Positions 1 through 10,425 of a stretch of DNA of 64,000 bases are shown here, in pieces. The position numbers were made by a program, and so were the translations under genes. The stretch is taken from assembly GCA_009733715.1 (NCBI GenBank), contig WMKJ01000071.1, forward strand, positions 1-64,000. The letters are read 5' to 3'. The first letter of the stretch is position 1. The number at the start of each line of letters is the position of its first letter. This DNA comes from Herpomyces periplanetae. Taxonomy: Eukaryota > Ascomycota > Laboulbeniomycetes > Herpomycetales > Herpomycetaceae. The notes beneath the pieces were generated by a model. It saw only the letters and a list, made by a program, of their open reading frames with translations. It was not told where the DNA came from and searched no databases.

Positions 1-56
1 TAGGGAATGTCAGATGGAGCAAGAGAAACAGAAGGACGAGACGGAATGGATGAAGA
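1..56. repeat. Left arm of a 56-nt exact inverted repeat
   Basis: The reverse complement of 1-56 matches 3176-3231 base for base. The match reaches the window edge, so its true length could be greater. Confidence 0.9.
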
Positions 57-371
57 GATGGGAAGATTAGGAGAATGTTGAGAAGGACGACGATGGTGTG
101 AATTGGGAAGGTGTTGAAGATGTAGTGAGTTTTGGCGAGGGGTAGTGGAGGTAGAGTTAGGTGAAGTGGGGAGAGTAGAGGAAGAGGTGACGGTGGTGGT
201 GGTGGTGGTGGTAGTGGTAGTTGTTGTATTGGGAGGACGAGGAGGGGAGTGTGAGTGATGGTTGTCGAGGGAAAGGTGAGATAATGAGTGAAAGGAGGAT
301 AGATCGGTAGGAGCAGGAAGGGGAAGTAGGGGAGAGAGAGGTAAATGAGATGAGAGAGATTTGGAGGGCAT
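1..371 (-). CDS. Partial low-complexity Ser/Thr/Pro-rich protein
   Basis: An open frame runs from an ATG at 371 leftwards out of the window, about 123 codons. It starts MPSKSLSSHLPLSPLLPLP and is rich in Ser, Pro, His and Thr, with a run of about ten Thr near codons 50-60. No folded domain is visible, so no function is offered. The last 56 nt inside the window, coding [17 protein letters not shown], are identical to part of the gene at 2096-4906 in inverted orientation, so the two genes share at least this segment. The sense strand upstream (372-620) is strongly pyrimidine-rich, like leaders of other genes here, and CACGTG lies at 681-686. The protein may be real, but a low-complexity frame can stay open by chance. 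Confidence 0.4.
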   Translation of the reverse strand, partial: MPSKSLSSHLPLSPLLPLPAPTDLSSFHSLSHLSLDNHHSHSPPRPPNTTTTTTTTTTTTVTSSSTLPTSPNSTSTTPRQNSLHLQHLPNSHHRRPSQHSPNLPISSSIPSRPSVSLAPSDIP

Positions 372-680
372 AATCAATGGATGAGATGGGATTGAAAGGG
401 GAAAGTAAGGTTAAGTGAAAGAGGAAGAAGTGAATATAGGGTGGGGAATAAAGGAAGGGTAAAAAAAAAAAAGATAAGAGGGAAGAAAAGAGTAATAGGA
501 AAGAATAAGAGTAGAGAGGAAAGAATTGATAGACAAGAGGAATTTGAAGGGAAATAGAAAAGTAAAAAGACAGATTAACGTAAAAATATAAAAAATTGAA
601 CATGAAAAAGAATTTTTAGCAGAAGAAGAGAAAATTTGCCGAAAATCTCGGACGTGCGCGTGAAATAGAAAGAAGATTGT

Positions 681-686
681 CACGTG
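681..686. promoter_or_regulatory. CACGTG box upstream of the partial left gene
   Basis: TCACGTGC lies 310 bp upstream of the ATG at 371. It is one of a series of boxes of this kind near gene starts in the window. In fungi CACGTG is bound by bHLH factors such as Cbf1; binding here is inference. Confidence 0.4.
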
Positions 687-1584
687 CCGTTAGTCAGCCG
701 CACTGCCCGGCTGACTAACAGGTGGGTGGCGGTGCGGGGGGGGAGCCGGGGAGTGCCGGAGGGGCGGCGACTGGCGGGGGCAGCATCACGAGCTGGGGGC
801 GTTGGGCGTTGGACGCTGGACGGTGGGCGGTGGGTGGCGGCTACTGGCTGTCGCTACTCGTTGAGTCGGGCTCACGTCTCAGGTCTTTTTCCTCCCGCCA
901 CTCGTGTTCTCGGTTTCCCCCCTCCTTATCCCATTGTACAATTTCAATGATAAATAAGACACTCGACAGTGTTTATACTCAATCAATGACCCGGGTCAAT
1001 TGGCTTTGGTGTGTATACGTTTATACTTGTGTTTAATAACGATAAAGAGGCGGGAGACGAGTTGAGGTGCACTGGGTTGAATCAGATAGCGTCACATCAG
1101 GCCTACTCTCTTCCACACTGGCTTGACTGTATACACATTGGACATCAAAATCAATTGTGTTTCCTCTGACACAAACTATACCCAGTAATTGAACTCAATG
1201 AGCTGAATTATCAAACTATTCATCTGGCGGATGAGAAGTAAGCTAAATCCTGAATGAAATCCCCATCATCATACCGTACACAAACTTACCCTGCTAACTT
1301 GTGTTTATCGTCCCCCATCAATAAAACTATCCTTGGATTGTTGAGCCCAATGAGTCGATTGAATGAAAGAATGGTGAATGTTATTCCAACTATCTTATCC
1401 CCATCATTGTCTTTCCTTCTCCATCCACATCATCAACATAATCTTGTCCCTGTTAGGCTAATTCCCATCTTAACTCTTCAACTTATCAATTCCCCATCAT
1501 CGTTCGAATACTTAAACCCAATCTCCCTCGTCCACACTGCCGACTGTTCCCATTATTTTCCCTTCAAAAGATTCGTTTTATACT

Positions 1585-1626
1585 GTGACTGTGACTGTGA
1601 CTGCGACTGCGACTACGACTACGACT
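1585..1626 (+). repeat. Hexamer tandem array with stepwise drift
   Basis: Seven 6-nt units in order: GTGACT x3, GCGACT x2, ACGACT x2. Each change is one base and is shared by neighbouring units, as expected if unit duplication follows mutation. It lies in the putative leader of the gene at 2096. Confidence 0.85.
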
Positions 1627-2095
1627 ACAGACTGCTGTTGCGTGTCTGCTTGTTTCTTCAACATCTTCCCTCTTTCAACTTATTATCCCAAGTTCCCTCC
1701 CTCCCCCACAACCTTTCCCGTAGCTCCCTGTCTCATTGCTTTCCTTGGTACACCTTCATGTATATGTGCCTGAACTTATCAATTGTCTTCGCTTTCATCG
1801 CCTCTACCCTCTACTTCTCCCCTCATCAACGCCGTTCCCCTCCGTCTCAACTCGGTCCTTTCTTCCATTCCCAACCTATATCACACCTTACCAAGCTTAA
1901 TATCCCCCCCTCCCAGTCTTGCCTTAACTTCCCCTCCAAACTTTATCATGATATCTTCCCTTCTCATTATGCTAATTCATTTATCGGGTTAACTTCACTT
2001 AATTTTCACTCGACTTAACGTTCCCCTCATCTCAATACCCTTTTCCCCCTTCAATTACAATCTTCTCCCTCACAACCTCCTAAATCCCTTCGCCC

Positions 2096-4906
2096 ATGAT
2101 CTTGTCAGCTCCCCAATCATCAGTACCACCTTCACCACTTCCCCTTCCACTCTCTTTACCATCTCTTCCGTCCAAGTTCCCTATGAATCTCAACTTCATC
2201 ATGAACAATTCTCCACAAAACGCTCCAACCGCACCAAACTCCTCCACTACTTTACCTCAACCTCCCCCGCTCCCAAGCCCGGCTGATCCTCCTTCTACCG
2301 CTTCATCCCCAAATTCATCTTGCGGTCTCTCCATCTCCGCTTTGTCTTCGTCTTCGAATTCCTCCACTTCCAACACCTTTTCCGCTAACTCAACTACCAT
2401 AGCACCGTCAAACCCTACCTCCTTAGCCCCCTCCGCCTTGCCATCACAACTAAATATCCCTTCCTCAAGTCTGGCTCAATTGGCTCAATTCTTTGCCCAT
2501 CTTGCTCATCAACCTTCCATTTCTTCTGCCTCCATCAAAGCCTCTTTGCTCCACGCAAACATAACCTCTTCCCTATTAATCACCAATTTGCTTCATCTTC
2601 ATCACTTGTCCTCCTTTATTCTCAATCTGTACTCTGCTGATCCATCTACCTCTTTACCAATTCCCCTCCTAAACTCCCTCGTCTCCCCTTCAAACTCCAA
2701 TTCCACGGTTCCAAATCTTCCTCATTCCCATTCTCAATCTGTTAGTTCATTTTCCTTTTCTCCAAACTCTATTACCGCTCCTTCAACCACCGCTACCTCC
2801 ACCACGGCCTATATCAATTCATCCGACATCAAAGTCGCCCCAACTTCGTCTCCTTCACCTTCTTTATCTTCCACAACTGCTATTCCTCAACTGCCCCCTC
2901 CTCTTCATCCATTATCTCCTCGTCATGCCAAATATTCTTTATCATTTTCCAGCCTGAATTCACATTCTAGTATTTCTCCGTCTTTTCATCCACGATCTCA
3001 TTCCCAATTGCATCAATTCCCCAACCATCAACCTTCCTTCAACCATCTGACCTCCTACTCTACTCCTTCCCATACTCAGACCCTTCCTATCCTCTCTGCT
3101 CAATCCCCTCCATCCCCTTCATTTTGGCCATCCCCTGATGATTCAATTCATCTCTCCACCACCGGTTCCCTCTGTTCTTCATCCATTCCGTCTCGTCCTT
3201 CTGTTTCTCTTGCTCCATCTGACATTCCCTATCAGAATCGTTCACAAAACTATTTTCCGTCAAGTTCCTTTCCCCCCAAATCCCCTCCCGTTTCTCCTCC
3301 CTGTACTCATTGCATTTACAACCCTTCGTCCCACTCTTCAAATCACTCTCACACCCATTCTCACTCCCATTCCGTTGTCAATCCTGTCACCGCTCCTTTA
3401 TCCTTTTCATTACCACATTCTCCAATCTCTCCCCCTTCCCCGTCTTCATCAACTGCCACTGTTAAGTTTCGTGGTGTCAATTTTCTCATTTCAACTTCCA
3501 CGTCACTTGCTCCCCATCAGATCGTTTCCCAAATTTTAGGCGTTCCATTAGAAGCTGGACTCGAGGCCCAATTGGCCGATTCTGTCTCAGCCTACAAGCC
3601 GCCGTCCCCTCCTGTTTCCATCAATCCCCAGCATCCCAATTCCCAATCCTATCCTCCTCTTTTTCATCACTATAATTACGCAACCGGTACACTCCTTCAG
3701 TCGTACTTAAGACCTACCAATCCTTTCGTCGAGTACGACTTCATATGCCATCATGATTCGAACGACGGTATGCCCTGTGAACTACAGATACGAGACCATT
3801 TAAACAGTATAAATCTTTCTCGCACTTGTGTATCTGATCATTTTGGTCGTAACAAAGCTTCCACAAGAAGGATTTCGAATTGGATTCGCTGGTGTCGGAA
3901 GCACTACCAACGAGGCTCCTATGATAAAAGGACATGGCCATTTCATGTTGTTCGCCTTTGTAAAGCACAACTTCATCACATCGATGCTGAATTTCCCGGC
4001 ATGCGATACACTATCCTCATGAAAAAACAATGGAAAGATCGTGCTGAGAAACAGTTGCCTCAAAATCGTCATATATGTCAATATTTGGACAATTTGTTGG
4101 CCTCCCAGATCGACGCCCTCCGCGATAACATTTCCCCAGGAGTATCGTCCCCTTCGGCTCCCTCGCCGTTCATTATAGTTGATGATGATAACCAATCTGC
4201 CTCCCCTCTCGATCGACAAATATCTGCAAGATCTCCCTACCCTAACGATCAATCTTCCGCATCCAGTCCGACGACCCAACTAGATTCCATCACTCCCCCA
4301 CAAATTCCCAGGCCACATCTCGCTGTATATTGTCAATACTACATTAGTGAATTTATGTGTGGGCCTTCTAAAACCTTGCATGAATGTCTAGCACTTTGTG
4401 ACTTTATCCATCGACTCCTTTCTCAAAAATGGCTTAAGGAATTTGCCGATGTGGAGTTTCTTCCCGAGTTTCCTGATTTGTCTCCTCTGGCACCCCCGGT
4501 TCCTTCGCCGACTGGTCGACTAATAAGTCGTTCTGTCTGTCTTGCCGTCAAATCAGCCTCTCCATCCCAATCGATTGGTGAAATTAAACTTGATACATCA
4601 CAGCCTGTATCTGCCACCGCTGCAGCTGCCTCTACCACACCGGCCCCGCAGCACCCCTCTGTTCCAAGTGATAGTCATAGGGTTATGTCACCTCAGAAGG
4701 TGTCGCATGGTGGCTGTATAGACCCAATGCATTTTACCGACTCCCTTGAGCACCCAAATTTATTCCCCAGACCATTTTCCCTTAATCGGTCGTCATCATC
4801 AGGTCATGCACGGCCCGTCAAACGTCGACGAACCCTGTCGACGTCAATGAAACAACAATCCCATCATCATCATCAACATCCCTTGCATCATTCGTCCGTT
4901 CGTTAA
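2096..4906 (+). CDS. Fungal-specific 'HFGRNK' family protein, regulator-like
   Basis: Single-exon gene, 936 aa. Residues 1 to about 500 are Ser/Pro/Thr-rich with no visible fold and a His/Ser run ([11 protein letters not shown]). A compact conserved block lies at about 540-670, with [11 protein letters not shown], then [24 protein letters not shown] and [11 protein letters not shown]; its spaced Cys/His residues could bind metal. A second block at about 730-795 ends with [15 protein letters not shown] recognise this pair of blocks from a fungal family mostly annotated hypothetical (sometimes Orp1-like; recalled, not checked). A DNA- or RNA-binding regulatory role is inference. The C-terminus is basic (KRRRTLS), then His-rich. 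The ATG at 2096 is the first in frame after a pyrimidine-rich leader. It converges on HAS1, and the two stop codons overlap. Confidence 0.8.
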   Translation: MILSAPQSSVPPSPLPLPLSLPSLPSKFPMNLNFIMNNSPQNAPTAPNSSTTLPQPPPLPSPADPPSTASSPNSSCGLSISALSSSSNSSTSNTFSANSTTIAPSNPTSLAPSALPSQLNIPSSSLAQLAQFFAHLAHQPSISSASIKASLLHANITSSLLITNLLHLHHLSSFILNLYSADPSTSLPIPLLNSLVSPSNSNSTVPNLPHSHSQSVSSFSFSPNSITAPSTTATSTTAYINSSDIKVAPTSSPSPSLSSTTAIPQLPPPLHPLSPRHAKYSLSFSSLNSHSSISPSFHPRSHSQLHQFPNHQPSFNHLTSYSTPSHTQTLPILSAQSPPSPSFWPSPDDSIHLSTTGSLCSSSIPSRPSVSLAPSDIPYQNRSQNYFPSSSFPPKSPPVSPPCTHCIYNPSSHSSNHSHTHSHSHSVVNPVTAPLSFSLPHSPISPPSPSSSTATVKFRGVNFLISTSTSLAPHQIVSQILGVPLEAGLEAQLADSVSAYKPPSPPVSINPQHPNSQSYPPLFHHYNYATGTLLQSYLRPTNPFVEYDFICHHDSNDGMPCELQIRDHLNSINLSRTCVSDHFGRNKASTRRISNWIRWCRKHYQRGSYDKRTWPFHVVRLCKAQLHHIDAEFPGMRYTILMKKQWKDRAEKQLPQNRHICQYLDNLLASQIDALRDNISPGVSSPSAPSPFIIVDDDNQSASPLDRQISARSPYPNDQSSASSPTTQLDSITPPQIPRPHLAVYCQYYISEFMCGPSKTLHECLALCDFIHRLLSQKWLKEFADVEFLPEFPDLSPLAPPVPSPTGRLISRSVCLAVKSASPSQSIGEIKLDTSQPVSATAAAASTTPAPQHPSVPSDSHRVMSPQKVSHGGCIDPMHFTDSLEHPNLFPRPFSLNRSSSSGHARPVKRRRTLSTSMKQQSHHHHQHPLHHSSVR
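3176..3231. repeat. Right arm of a 56-nt exact inverted repeat
   Basis: Inside the Ser/Pro-rich part of the gene at 2096-4906, coding [18 protein letters not shown]. It is the exact inverted partner of 1-56. The match stops at 3176; on the other side the window ends, so the outer limit is unknown. Confidence 0.9.
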
Positions 4907-6669
4907 ATTCTCATAAGGTCTGCTCTTCGCTTTCTAAATTTCTTTGCTTGACTAGGCTGGCTACCGTAGGCGCGTCGACCTTTGAACTTGGAGTTTTTAG
5001 TTGAGGCTTTGTCGCGGGCTAAGCTTGCCGCAATTGAGATATCGACTCGAGGGGCTTCTTTGAAGCCGAAACTTTTTGCAATTCCTCGCAAGTCCAACTT
5101 TGCTACGTCAAACTCGCTGCGTAAAGAGTGAGAGGCGTATGCGTTAACGTACGATTTATACGCTTCTTTTGCCGATTTGTTTAAGTAATAATTGCCTTCT
5201 ATTAACTTTTCTAGTTGCCCCTGTACCTTTAAAATTTTAGATTTATCATACTCAAACTCGTTAACCGGGACCCGTGCTTCGCGTAAGTAATCCAAGAAAC
5301 CCACTTCCTCTGGTAGCAAGAATAACAGACCTTTGCCTTTCCCGTCTCTGCCCCGTGCCGTCCGCCCCACTCGATGTATATATTCGCGAGAGTCGTCAGG
5401 CGGATCGTACTGGATTATCCAATCGACGGCGGGTATGTCAAGACCCCGTGCCGCTACGTTGGTAGCGATCAAGGTTCCTCGCTCGGCATTGCAAAATTCG
5501 AAGAATGTGTTGGTTCTCTTTTGCTGCTTTTGTTTCCCGTGTAGGGTGAGAACAGGTAGATCAATATAGTTTAATAATTCGCCGTAGTATGCTACGCAAT
5601 TGCAGCTTGACACGAACACGATTATTTTTTTAGAGGCAAATTTGCGCAAAAATGTAAAAAGCAAGCGGAACCTTTCATCTGCAGCGCAGATAACGTAGCC
5701 TTGTTCGAGTCCGTCTGCTGTACAAATTTGCTTGTCGCCATCGACATTGATGTATAGGGGACCGGGTCTAAGGGAGATTCTAGCTAAATCTTCAACACGG
5801 GTGGTTTGTGTAGCTGAAAAGAGCATGGTCTGTCTGCGATCGTTTGGTAATATTTTAATAATAGCTCGCATTTCATCTTCAAATCCGACCTCTAAAATTC
5901 TATCAGCTTCATCAATGATTAAAGCTTTCAAATTTTTGAATATAAATCCCCGTGTATTCTGTAGATGATCGAGTAAGCGTCCCGGCGTTCCAATTAACAG
6001 ATTGACACCACGCATTAATCGCTCAGCTTCGCTTCTTCGATTAGCACCGCCAATAACGAGCGCACAGGTTTGGGAACATTCTTCTAGCAGTTCTCTAGCT
6101 ACTCCAAAGATTTGGAGGGCTAGTTCACGGGTAGGCGTTACGATAATTGCACCTGTTCCATTTCTTGCTTTAAATTTACACGCGCGTAACATTTCAATTG
6201 CGGGTAGAAGAAAGGCCAAAGTTTTTCCCGATCCAGTCTTGGCTGACCCTAGCACATCACGGCCGGTTAATAATGCTGGTATAGCTCTACCTTGTATATC
6301 GGTTACTTGTTCGAAGCCCATTCGTTTAACAGCATTAAGCATTTTACCACTCAAACCAAGTTGATCAAACCGTTCAATCCGTTGTCCAACAACGCCCACA
6401 GTGGACGTTGATGTAGGTATAGTTTTATCGTTCCAATTTTGAATGCTCAAGACATCATCATTATCATTATTATTATTGTCAATACCATCATCTCCCTCAC
6501 CAATATTATCATTGTTATTTGTACCAAATGTAGCAGTATCTATTTGATCAGTCTCATTGCAAGATTTGTTAATATTATTGTTATCGTCTATCTTCGCATT
6601 ACCACATAATCTTCTGCGACTGTGCAAACGCTTGCGTTTCTTACAGCTTGTAGCTTGCCCAACACTCAT
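4903..6669 (-). CDS. HAS1: DEAD-box RNA helicase Has1 (DDX18)
   Basis: Single exon, 588 aa. This nucleolar ATP-dependent RNA helicase acts in ribosome biogenesis, on both small- and large-subunit precursors in yeast. Visible motifs: Q motif around residues 100-125, Walker A AKTGSGKT (142-149), PTREL (178-182), DEAD (252-255), SAT (284-286), ARGLDIP near 406 and HRVGRTARG (431-439). The C-terminal block after VGRTARG, with [19 protein letters not shown] and [11 protein letters not shown], is typical of Has1/DDX18 and separates it from other DEAD-box proteins. The N-terminus is basic, then Asn/Asp-rich low complexity; the C-terminus is Lys/Arg-rich. Length fits the family. It is divergent from TIM17, with two TCACGTGA boxes between, and convergent with the gene at 2096. 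Confidence 0.96.
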   Translation of the reverse strand: MSVGQATSCKKRKRLHSRRRLCGNAKIDDNNNINKSCNETDQIDTATFGTNNNDNIGEGDDGIDNNNNDNDDVLSIQNWNDKTIPTSTSTVGVVGQRIERFDQLGLSGKMLNAVKRMGFEQVTDIQGRAIPALLTGRDVLGSAKTGSGKTLAFLLPAIEMLRACKFKARNGTGAIIVTPTRELALQIFGVARELLEECSQTCALVIGGANRRSEAERLMRGVNLLIGTPGRLLDHLQNTRGFIFKNLKALIIDEADRILEVGFEDEMRAIIKILPNDRRQTMLFSATQTTRVEDLARISLRPGPLYINVDGDKQICTADGLEQGYVICAADERFRLLFTFLRKFASKKIIVFVSSCNCVAYYGELLNYIDLPVLTLHGKQKQQKRTNTFFEFCNAERGTLIATNVAARGLDIPAVDWIIQYDPPDDSREYIHRVGRTARGRDGKGKGLLFLLPEEVGFLDYLREARVPVNEFEYDKSKILKVQGQLEKLIEGNYYLNKSAKEAYKSYVNAYASHSLRSEFDVAKLDLRGIAKSFGFKEAPRVDISIAASLARDKASTKNSKFKGRRAYGSQPSQAKKFRKRRADLMRI

Positions 6670-6828
6670 TTTATCAATTAAACTATAAGCTTCACCAACT
6701 CTAACTTAAAGAATATTAAAAACCAATATTCCGCAAAGAAAAACCTCCAAATGGATCCCCAAATTTGCTGTAATCTTTTTTACCCTTCTTCGTCCACACA
6801 CTCGCTTGCACTTCAAATTCTTTTCCTA

Positions 6829-6836
6829 TCACGTGA
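6829..6836. promoter_or_regulatory. TCACGTGA palindrome, HAS1/TIM17 promoter
   Basis: Perfect 8-bp palindrome 160 bp upstream of the HAS1 ATG, in the region shared with divergent TIM17. A second copy lies 60 bp away. Confidence 0.5.
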
Positions 6837-6896
6837 TCATACATCAGCCACAGCCCACGGATAATTGTATGCCCGCTCTGTGCGACAAATGCCATG

Positions 6897-6904
6897 TCAC
6901 GTGA
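6897..6904. promoter_or_regulatory. TCACGTGA palindrome, HAS1/TIM17 promoter
   Basis: Second perfect copy, about 195 bp upstream of the TIM17 ATG at 7099. Confidence 0.5.
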
Positions 6905-7098
6905 GAGACTGTTGTAGGTTTTGAGGATCGCGAGATTTGGATTTGGAAAATTGGAAAATTGTTGTAGTGATTACAATTCTCCGCTCTCTAGGGCTCGAAA
7001 TTTACTGGTTGTTTTGAAAAATAAGGTTATAATTTTGCTTCATTTCTGGAAAATTCATTTATATATCTTCTGTTTATTGTTATTTTTTCTTGCGCGTA

Positions 7099-7955
7099 AT
7101 GGACCATACGCGCGACCCATGCCCTTGGGTAATTTTGAACGATTTCGGTGGCGCATTTTGTATGGGTGTAAGTATGGACTTTTTTGGTTATAAACGGTCA
7201 ATTTAACTTTTCTATATTCCGTTAACATGAAAATTATCTTTTACTTGTATCAAGGCTATCGGGGGTGCCGGTATGTTACGTTGACTTTGATGCACTTTTG
7301 AAAATTCTTACCGTCTAATTTTCACCATCAGTATGGCATGGTGTTAAAGGCTTTCGAAATAGCCCCTACGGTGAGCGTCGTATAGGTGGTATGTACTTTA
7401 TAACTTATTTCCCTACATTGTGGGGATTATACCATTTGTTACCTTCTAAAACCATTTCTAGCTCTTAATGCAATTCGCGCTCGCGCTCCTGGTTTGGGCG
7501 GGAATTTCGGCGTATGGGGTGGTCTATTTTCAACTTTCGATTGCACTGTAAAAGGTTTACGGTACGGATAATTGGTAATTACCTTTAATTTTCTTTGACA
7601 AATTAACTCTCTATTTTGTTCTTTCATCATAGGCGAAAGGAAGATTCATGGAACCCCATCATTGCTGGTTTTTGTACGGGTACGTGTTATCATGCTCAGG
7701 TTACTCATATTCTTGATCACTTTTCTCCCCTTATTTTATGCGATTTGCTCAATTTATCATCTAGGTGGTGCTCTCGCTGTTCGTGGTGGTGCTAAAGCAA
7801 TGCGAAACGGTGCTATCGGTTGCGCTATACTTATTGCTGTTATCGAAGGTGTTGGTATTGGATTCCAGCGTATCATGGCTGAAAATACCAAACTCGAAAT
7901 GCCTCCCATGCCAAACTCCCCTTCTGATTCGTCCCATACAAGTGCTTTTGCTTAA
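7099..7955 (+). CDS. TIM17: Mitochondrial inner-membrane translocase Tim17
   Basis: Core channel-side subunit of the TIM23 presequence translocase. Six exons by my reading: 7099-7167, 7255-7270, 7332-7388, 7462-7561, 7633-7679, 7765-7955; 159 aa. All donors and acceptors are GT/AG and all phases agree. The protein starts [20 protein letters not shown], the near-invariant Tim17 N-terminus, and continues [28 protein letters not shown] and [18 protein letters not shown], giving four hydrophobic segments with GxxxG-type glycines. The second exon is only 16 nt and supplies AIGGA (its last base completes the next codon); without it the conserved block is broken and the frame lost. Length matches the family. 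Promoter is shared with HAS1. Confidence 0.94.
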
Positions 7956-9564
7956 ACACTTTAACCATCCTACTTCAATCGCCTTATGCTGTCTTCTCTT
8001 AAATCGCAGCCATCGTCTCACACCCTTATACCCCCTTGGTCGCCGATAATTGCGCACACGCACACCTACATTATGCCAGATTTATACTTGTGTACCATCT
8101 TCGCTTCCAGCTCATTTTCGACTTATCATTGTTTTTCTAGATTATCTGCGTTAAAAGTTCCCCTTGATCTCCAAAACTCAAATATCCACCCACAAAATAA
8201 TCATACAATTCCACCCGCATAGTTACAACACGCTATTTAATTAAAACTGATTCACACCGTAGTCGAATAATTATCCAAAGGCGAAATAATTATGTGTAAA
8301 TGTTAATTTTTCTTGAATAATACCAGATTCCTTGAAATCTTTATTTCATAGCTTGCCTCCAACAGAACCGCATATCGCATGAATGAAACGCTCGAATGCA
8401 GAACATCGCGCAAAATCTTCAACATTCGTGTCACGCTAATCTTCATAATTTCATGGATTAATTTGCCGGTGAACAGGTGAAAAGTTGCATGCATCAAAAA
8501 GTCTAACCCATTACTATCACTCTGAAGCCACACTTTCGGGGGATTCTCGCCGTGCCGATATTCCAAGATTTCGAGCTGTGCGATAAAGCATGAACGCCAG
8601 CAAAACAAGAAGCATGAATATAGATACAATAATCAAAAATATAACTAAATTTCGCTTCATGATGTATGGTATGACTGCCGATCTTTCGCGCTGATAAATT
8701 TGAATAATCGTTGAATCTTGGGATTAAGTTAGCTAAGCACCAAGCGTGTTAGAATATAAAGTGCGCTGTGGGAAGTTTGCTCATGGGTGAAACGTTTTCA
8801 GTTTCAGAATCCACTCATTCGTGCTGGGCCACACGCACAATCTCTTATGGTCGAATCCCCACGAATAACTTGGAAATGCGTAAAAAATTCAAACTGCTTG
8901 CTTTAAAGCCCGGCAGATGGATTTAACCACTTTAATTAAGCATACACATCGGAAATCAGGATTTCTCAGGGCGATAATGCCCTACTCTCTTTTAATCCTG
9001 ACACCACTCCAACAGCAAGACTAACCTAAATTTCAAATAGTGTAAATAGCCACCGTAGATCTACACGTATGTACGCATTCACTAATCCAAATCGTGCCGA
9101 ATTAATATTCATGAACCATAGCAATACGCGTATATTAGTATTACGATAAAATGAAAACTGTATCGCTGTTTAGTGTTAGTAGTAAAGGGCAATATTCTAG
9201 TTTAGTACTGCGTAGTATAAGTGAGATGCAGCACTGCCTTGATCCAGTCTTCCTTAAGTAGTAGATTTAAACGTGTTAATAACAAAAAGTATTCAATTCT
9301 GCGAGGCAGATTAATGGAATTGAGGTGAGAGTAAGAGTACGTGTGAGTATCTGTGTATGTGTGGAACGAATAGGCTGGTGACCGTCACCTCTTGCGAGTA
9401 CACGCATGCAACCAAAAAGCATATAAACTAGATCATAAGCACTCAAACTCGCGCACTCCCATTAATATAAGCTTAATGTTAGGTTCCTTGTCTTTTGTAT
9501 GGACTAATGGTCAAATCTTCATTCCAGTGTGTGCTTGTGAACAAATGTATAAGCTTTCTGTTAA

Positions 9565-9609
9565 ATGGGGGATTTGATAGATAATCTATCGCAGGATAAA
9601 ATCCCCCAT
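9565..9609. repeat. Nested hairpin, 11-bp outer and 7-bp inner stem
   Basis: ATGGGGGATTT (9565-9575) pairs perfectly with AAATCCCCCAT (9599-9609). Inside, GATAGAT (9576-9582) pairs with ATCTATC (9584-9590) around a single A. Eight bases (9591-9598) bulge between the two stems. Confidence 0.8.
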
Positions 9610-10154
9610 CATGTCATACCAATAGCCTCGGCGTCGGTAACGTCCCCAAACAGTAAAAGATACGAATGTAACCGTTTGTATGACATGTTATACCTAGCAC
9701 AAGGGTTAAATAAGTCAGCATAATTCTAAACTCAAAATCCCGGTATCCTTTGAAAACTTTTCTTTAAACGTGTCCAACGTACGTTAACGTAGTCAAGTCC
9801 ATCAGTTGATCTAACATTAGTCCGTCCAGTTCTTTATGGTGTCAATTGGTTAACCGAGTATTGAATGTTTTTGGATTATATCAACAAGAACTCACATCCA
9901 ACAGCACTAAACCAAGATGGTTCCCTTTTTCCCATGTTATTAAATGTGATATTATCATTACCCTCTGATCTAAATCGTTCCAGCTAACTTGTATATGCGC
10001 TTATACTATTCCTTCACTGAATAGTCAAGCAATAAACAACGGGATGTGACAATGGCGCCTGCTAATCCAATATTTGGTCCAATGCCTTTTCTTCCTACAT
10101 CAAATATTCATTACCTCGTTTGCCAAACAAAATTTCCAAATCTATTGCCAATTC

Positions 10155-10160
10155 CACGTG
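10155..10160. promoter_or_regulatory. CACGTG box upstream of seipin
   Basis: CCACGTGA, about 270 bp upstream of the seipin ATG at 10426. Confidence 0.4.
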
Positions 10161-10425
10161 ATTCTGTAAAGTGAGCACAGCCAGAATGGTGGGATGGTTA
10201 AAGACTTGTTCAGTGATGATCTTGAGATGTCCTTTAATGTAATGTATTTCCGGGGCTGTAATAGTCAGTATAGTTTAGTTTGGCTATAGTGTAGAGTGAT
10301 TTGTTATTATTTTATATTACTTACTGTCGTCTTTTCTAATTCCCTTCGTTATACCCTCAACTGTACGGTACTGAAGATTTTTTTCACAGCATACTTAACC
10401 AACTTTTTCCTTTGTCTAACCTTTT

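Larger units (their letters stand above)
372..2095. other. Intergenic region between divergent genes
   Basis: From 372 to 620 the minus strand is pyrimidine-rich, the leader of the leftward gene. A CACGTG box is at 681-686. From about 690 to 850 the DNA is GC-rich and runs of G are common. From about 1400 to 2095 the plus strand is pyrimidine-rich and leads to the ATG at 2096. Frames here code only low-complexity S/P/L/F strings and are not called genes. Confidence 0.6.
7956..10425. other. Intergenic region with a nested hairpin
   Basis: No coding frame with recognisable content on either strand. It holds the 3' end of TIM17, a nested inverted repeat at 9565-9609 and a CACGTG at 10155-10160. 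No tRNA-like B box was seen. Confidence 0.6.

Noticed and set aside
157-603. 148-codon minus frame in the left gene and its leader
   Set aside because: Starts in the pyrimidine-rich leader and codes F/S/L-rich nonsense; the overlapping frame from ATG 371 is the better candidate.
1254-2018. 254-codon plus frame upstream of the gene at 2096
   Set aside because: Pyrimidine-rich leader read as S/P/L/F; includes the hexamer array; no domain.
8843-8858. GGTCGAATCC-like string as a tRNA B box
   Set aside because: No A box at the right distance and no cloverleaf could be drawn.
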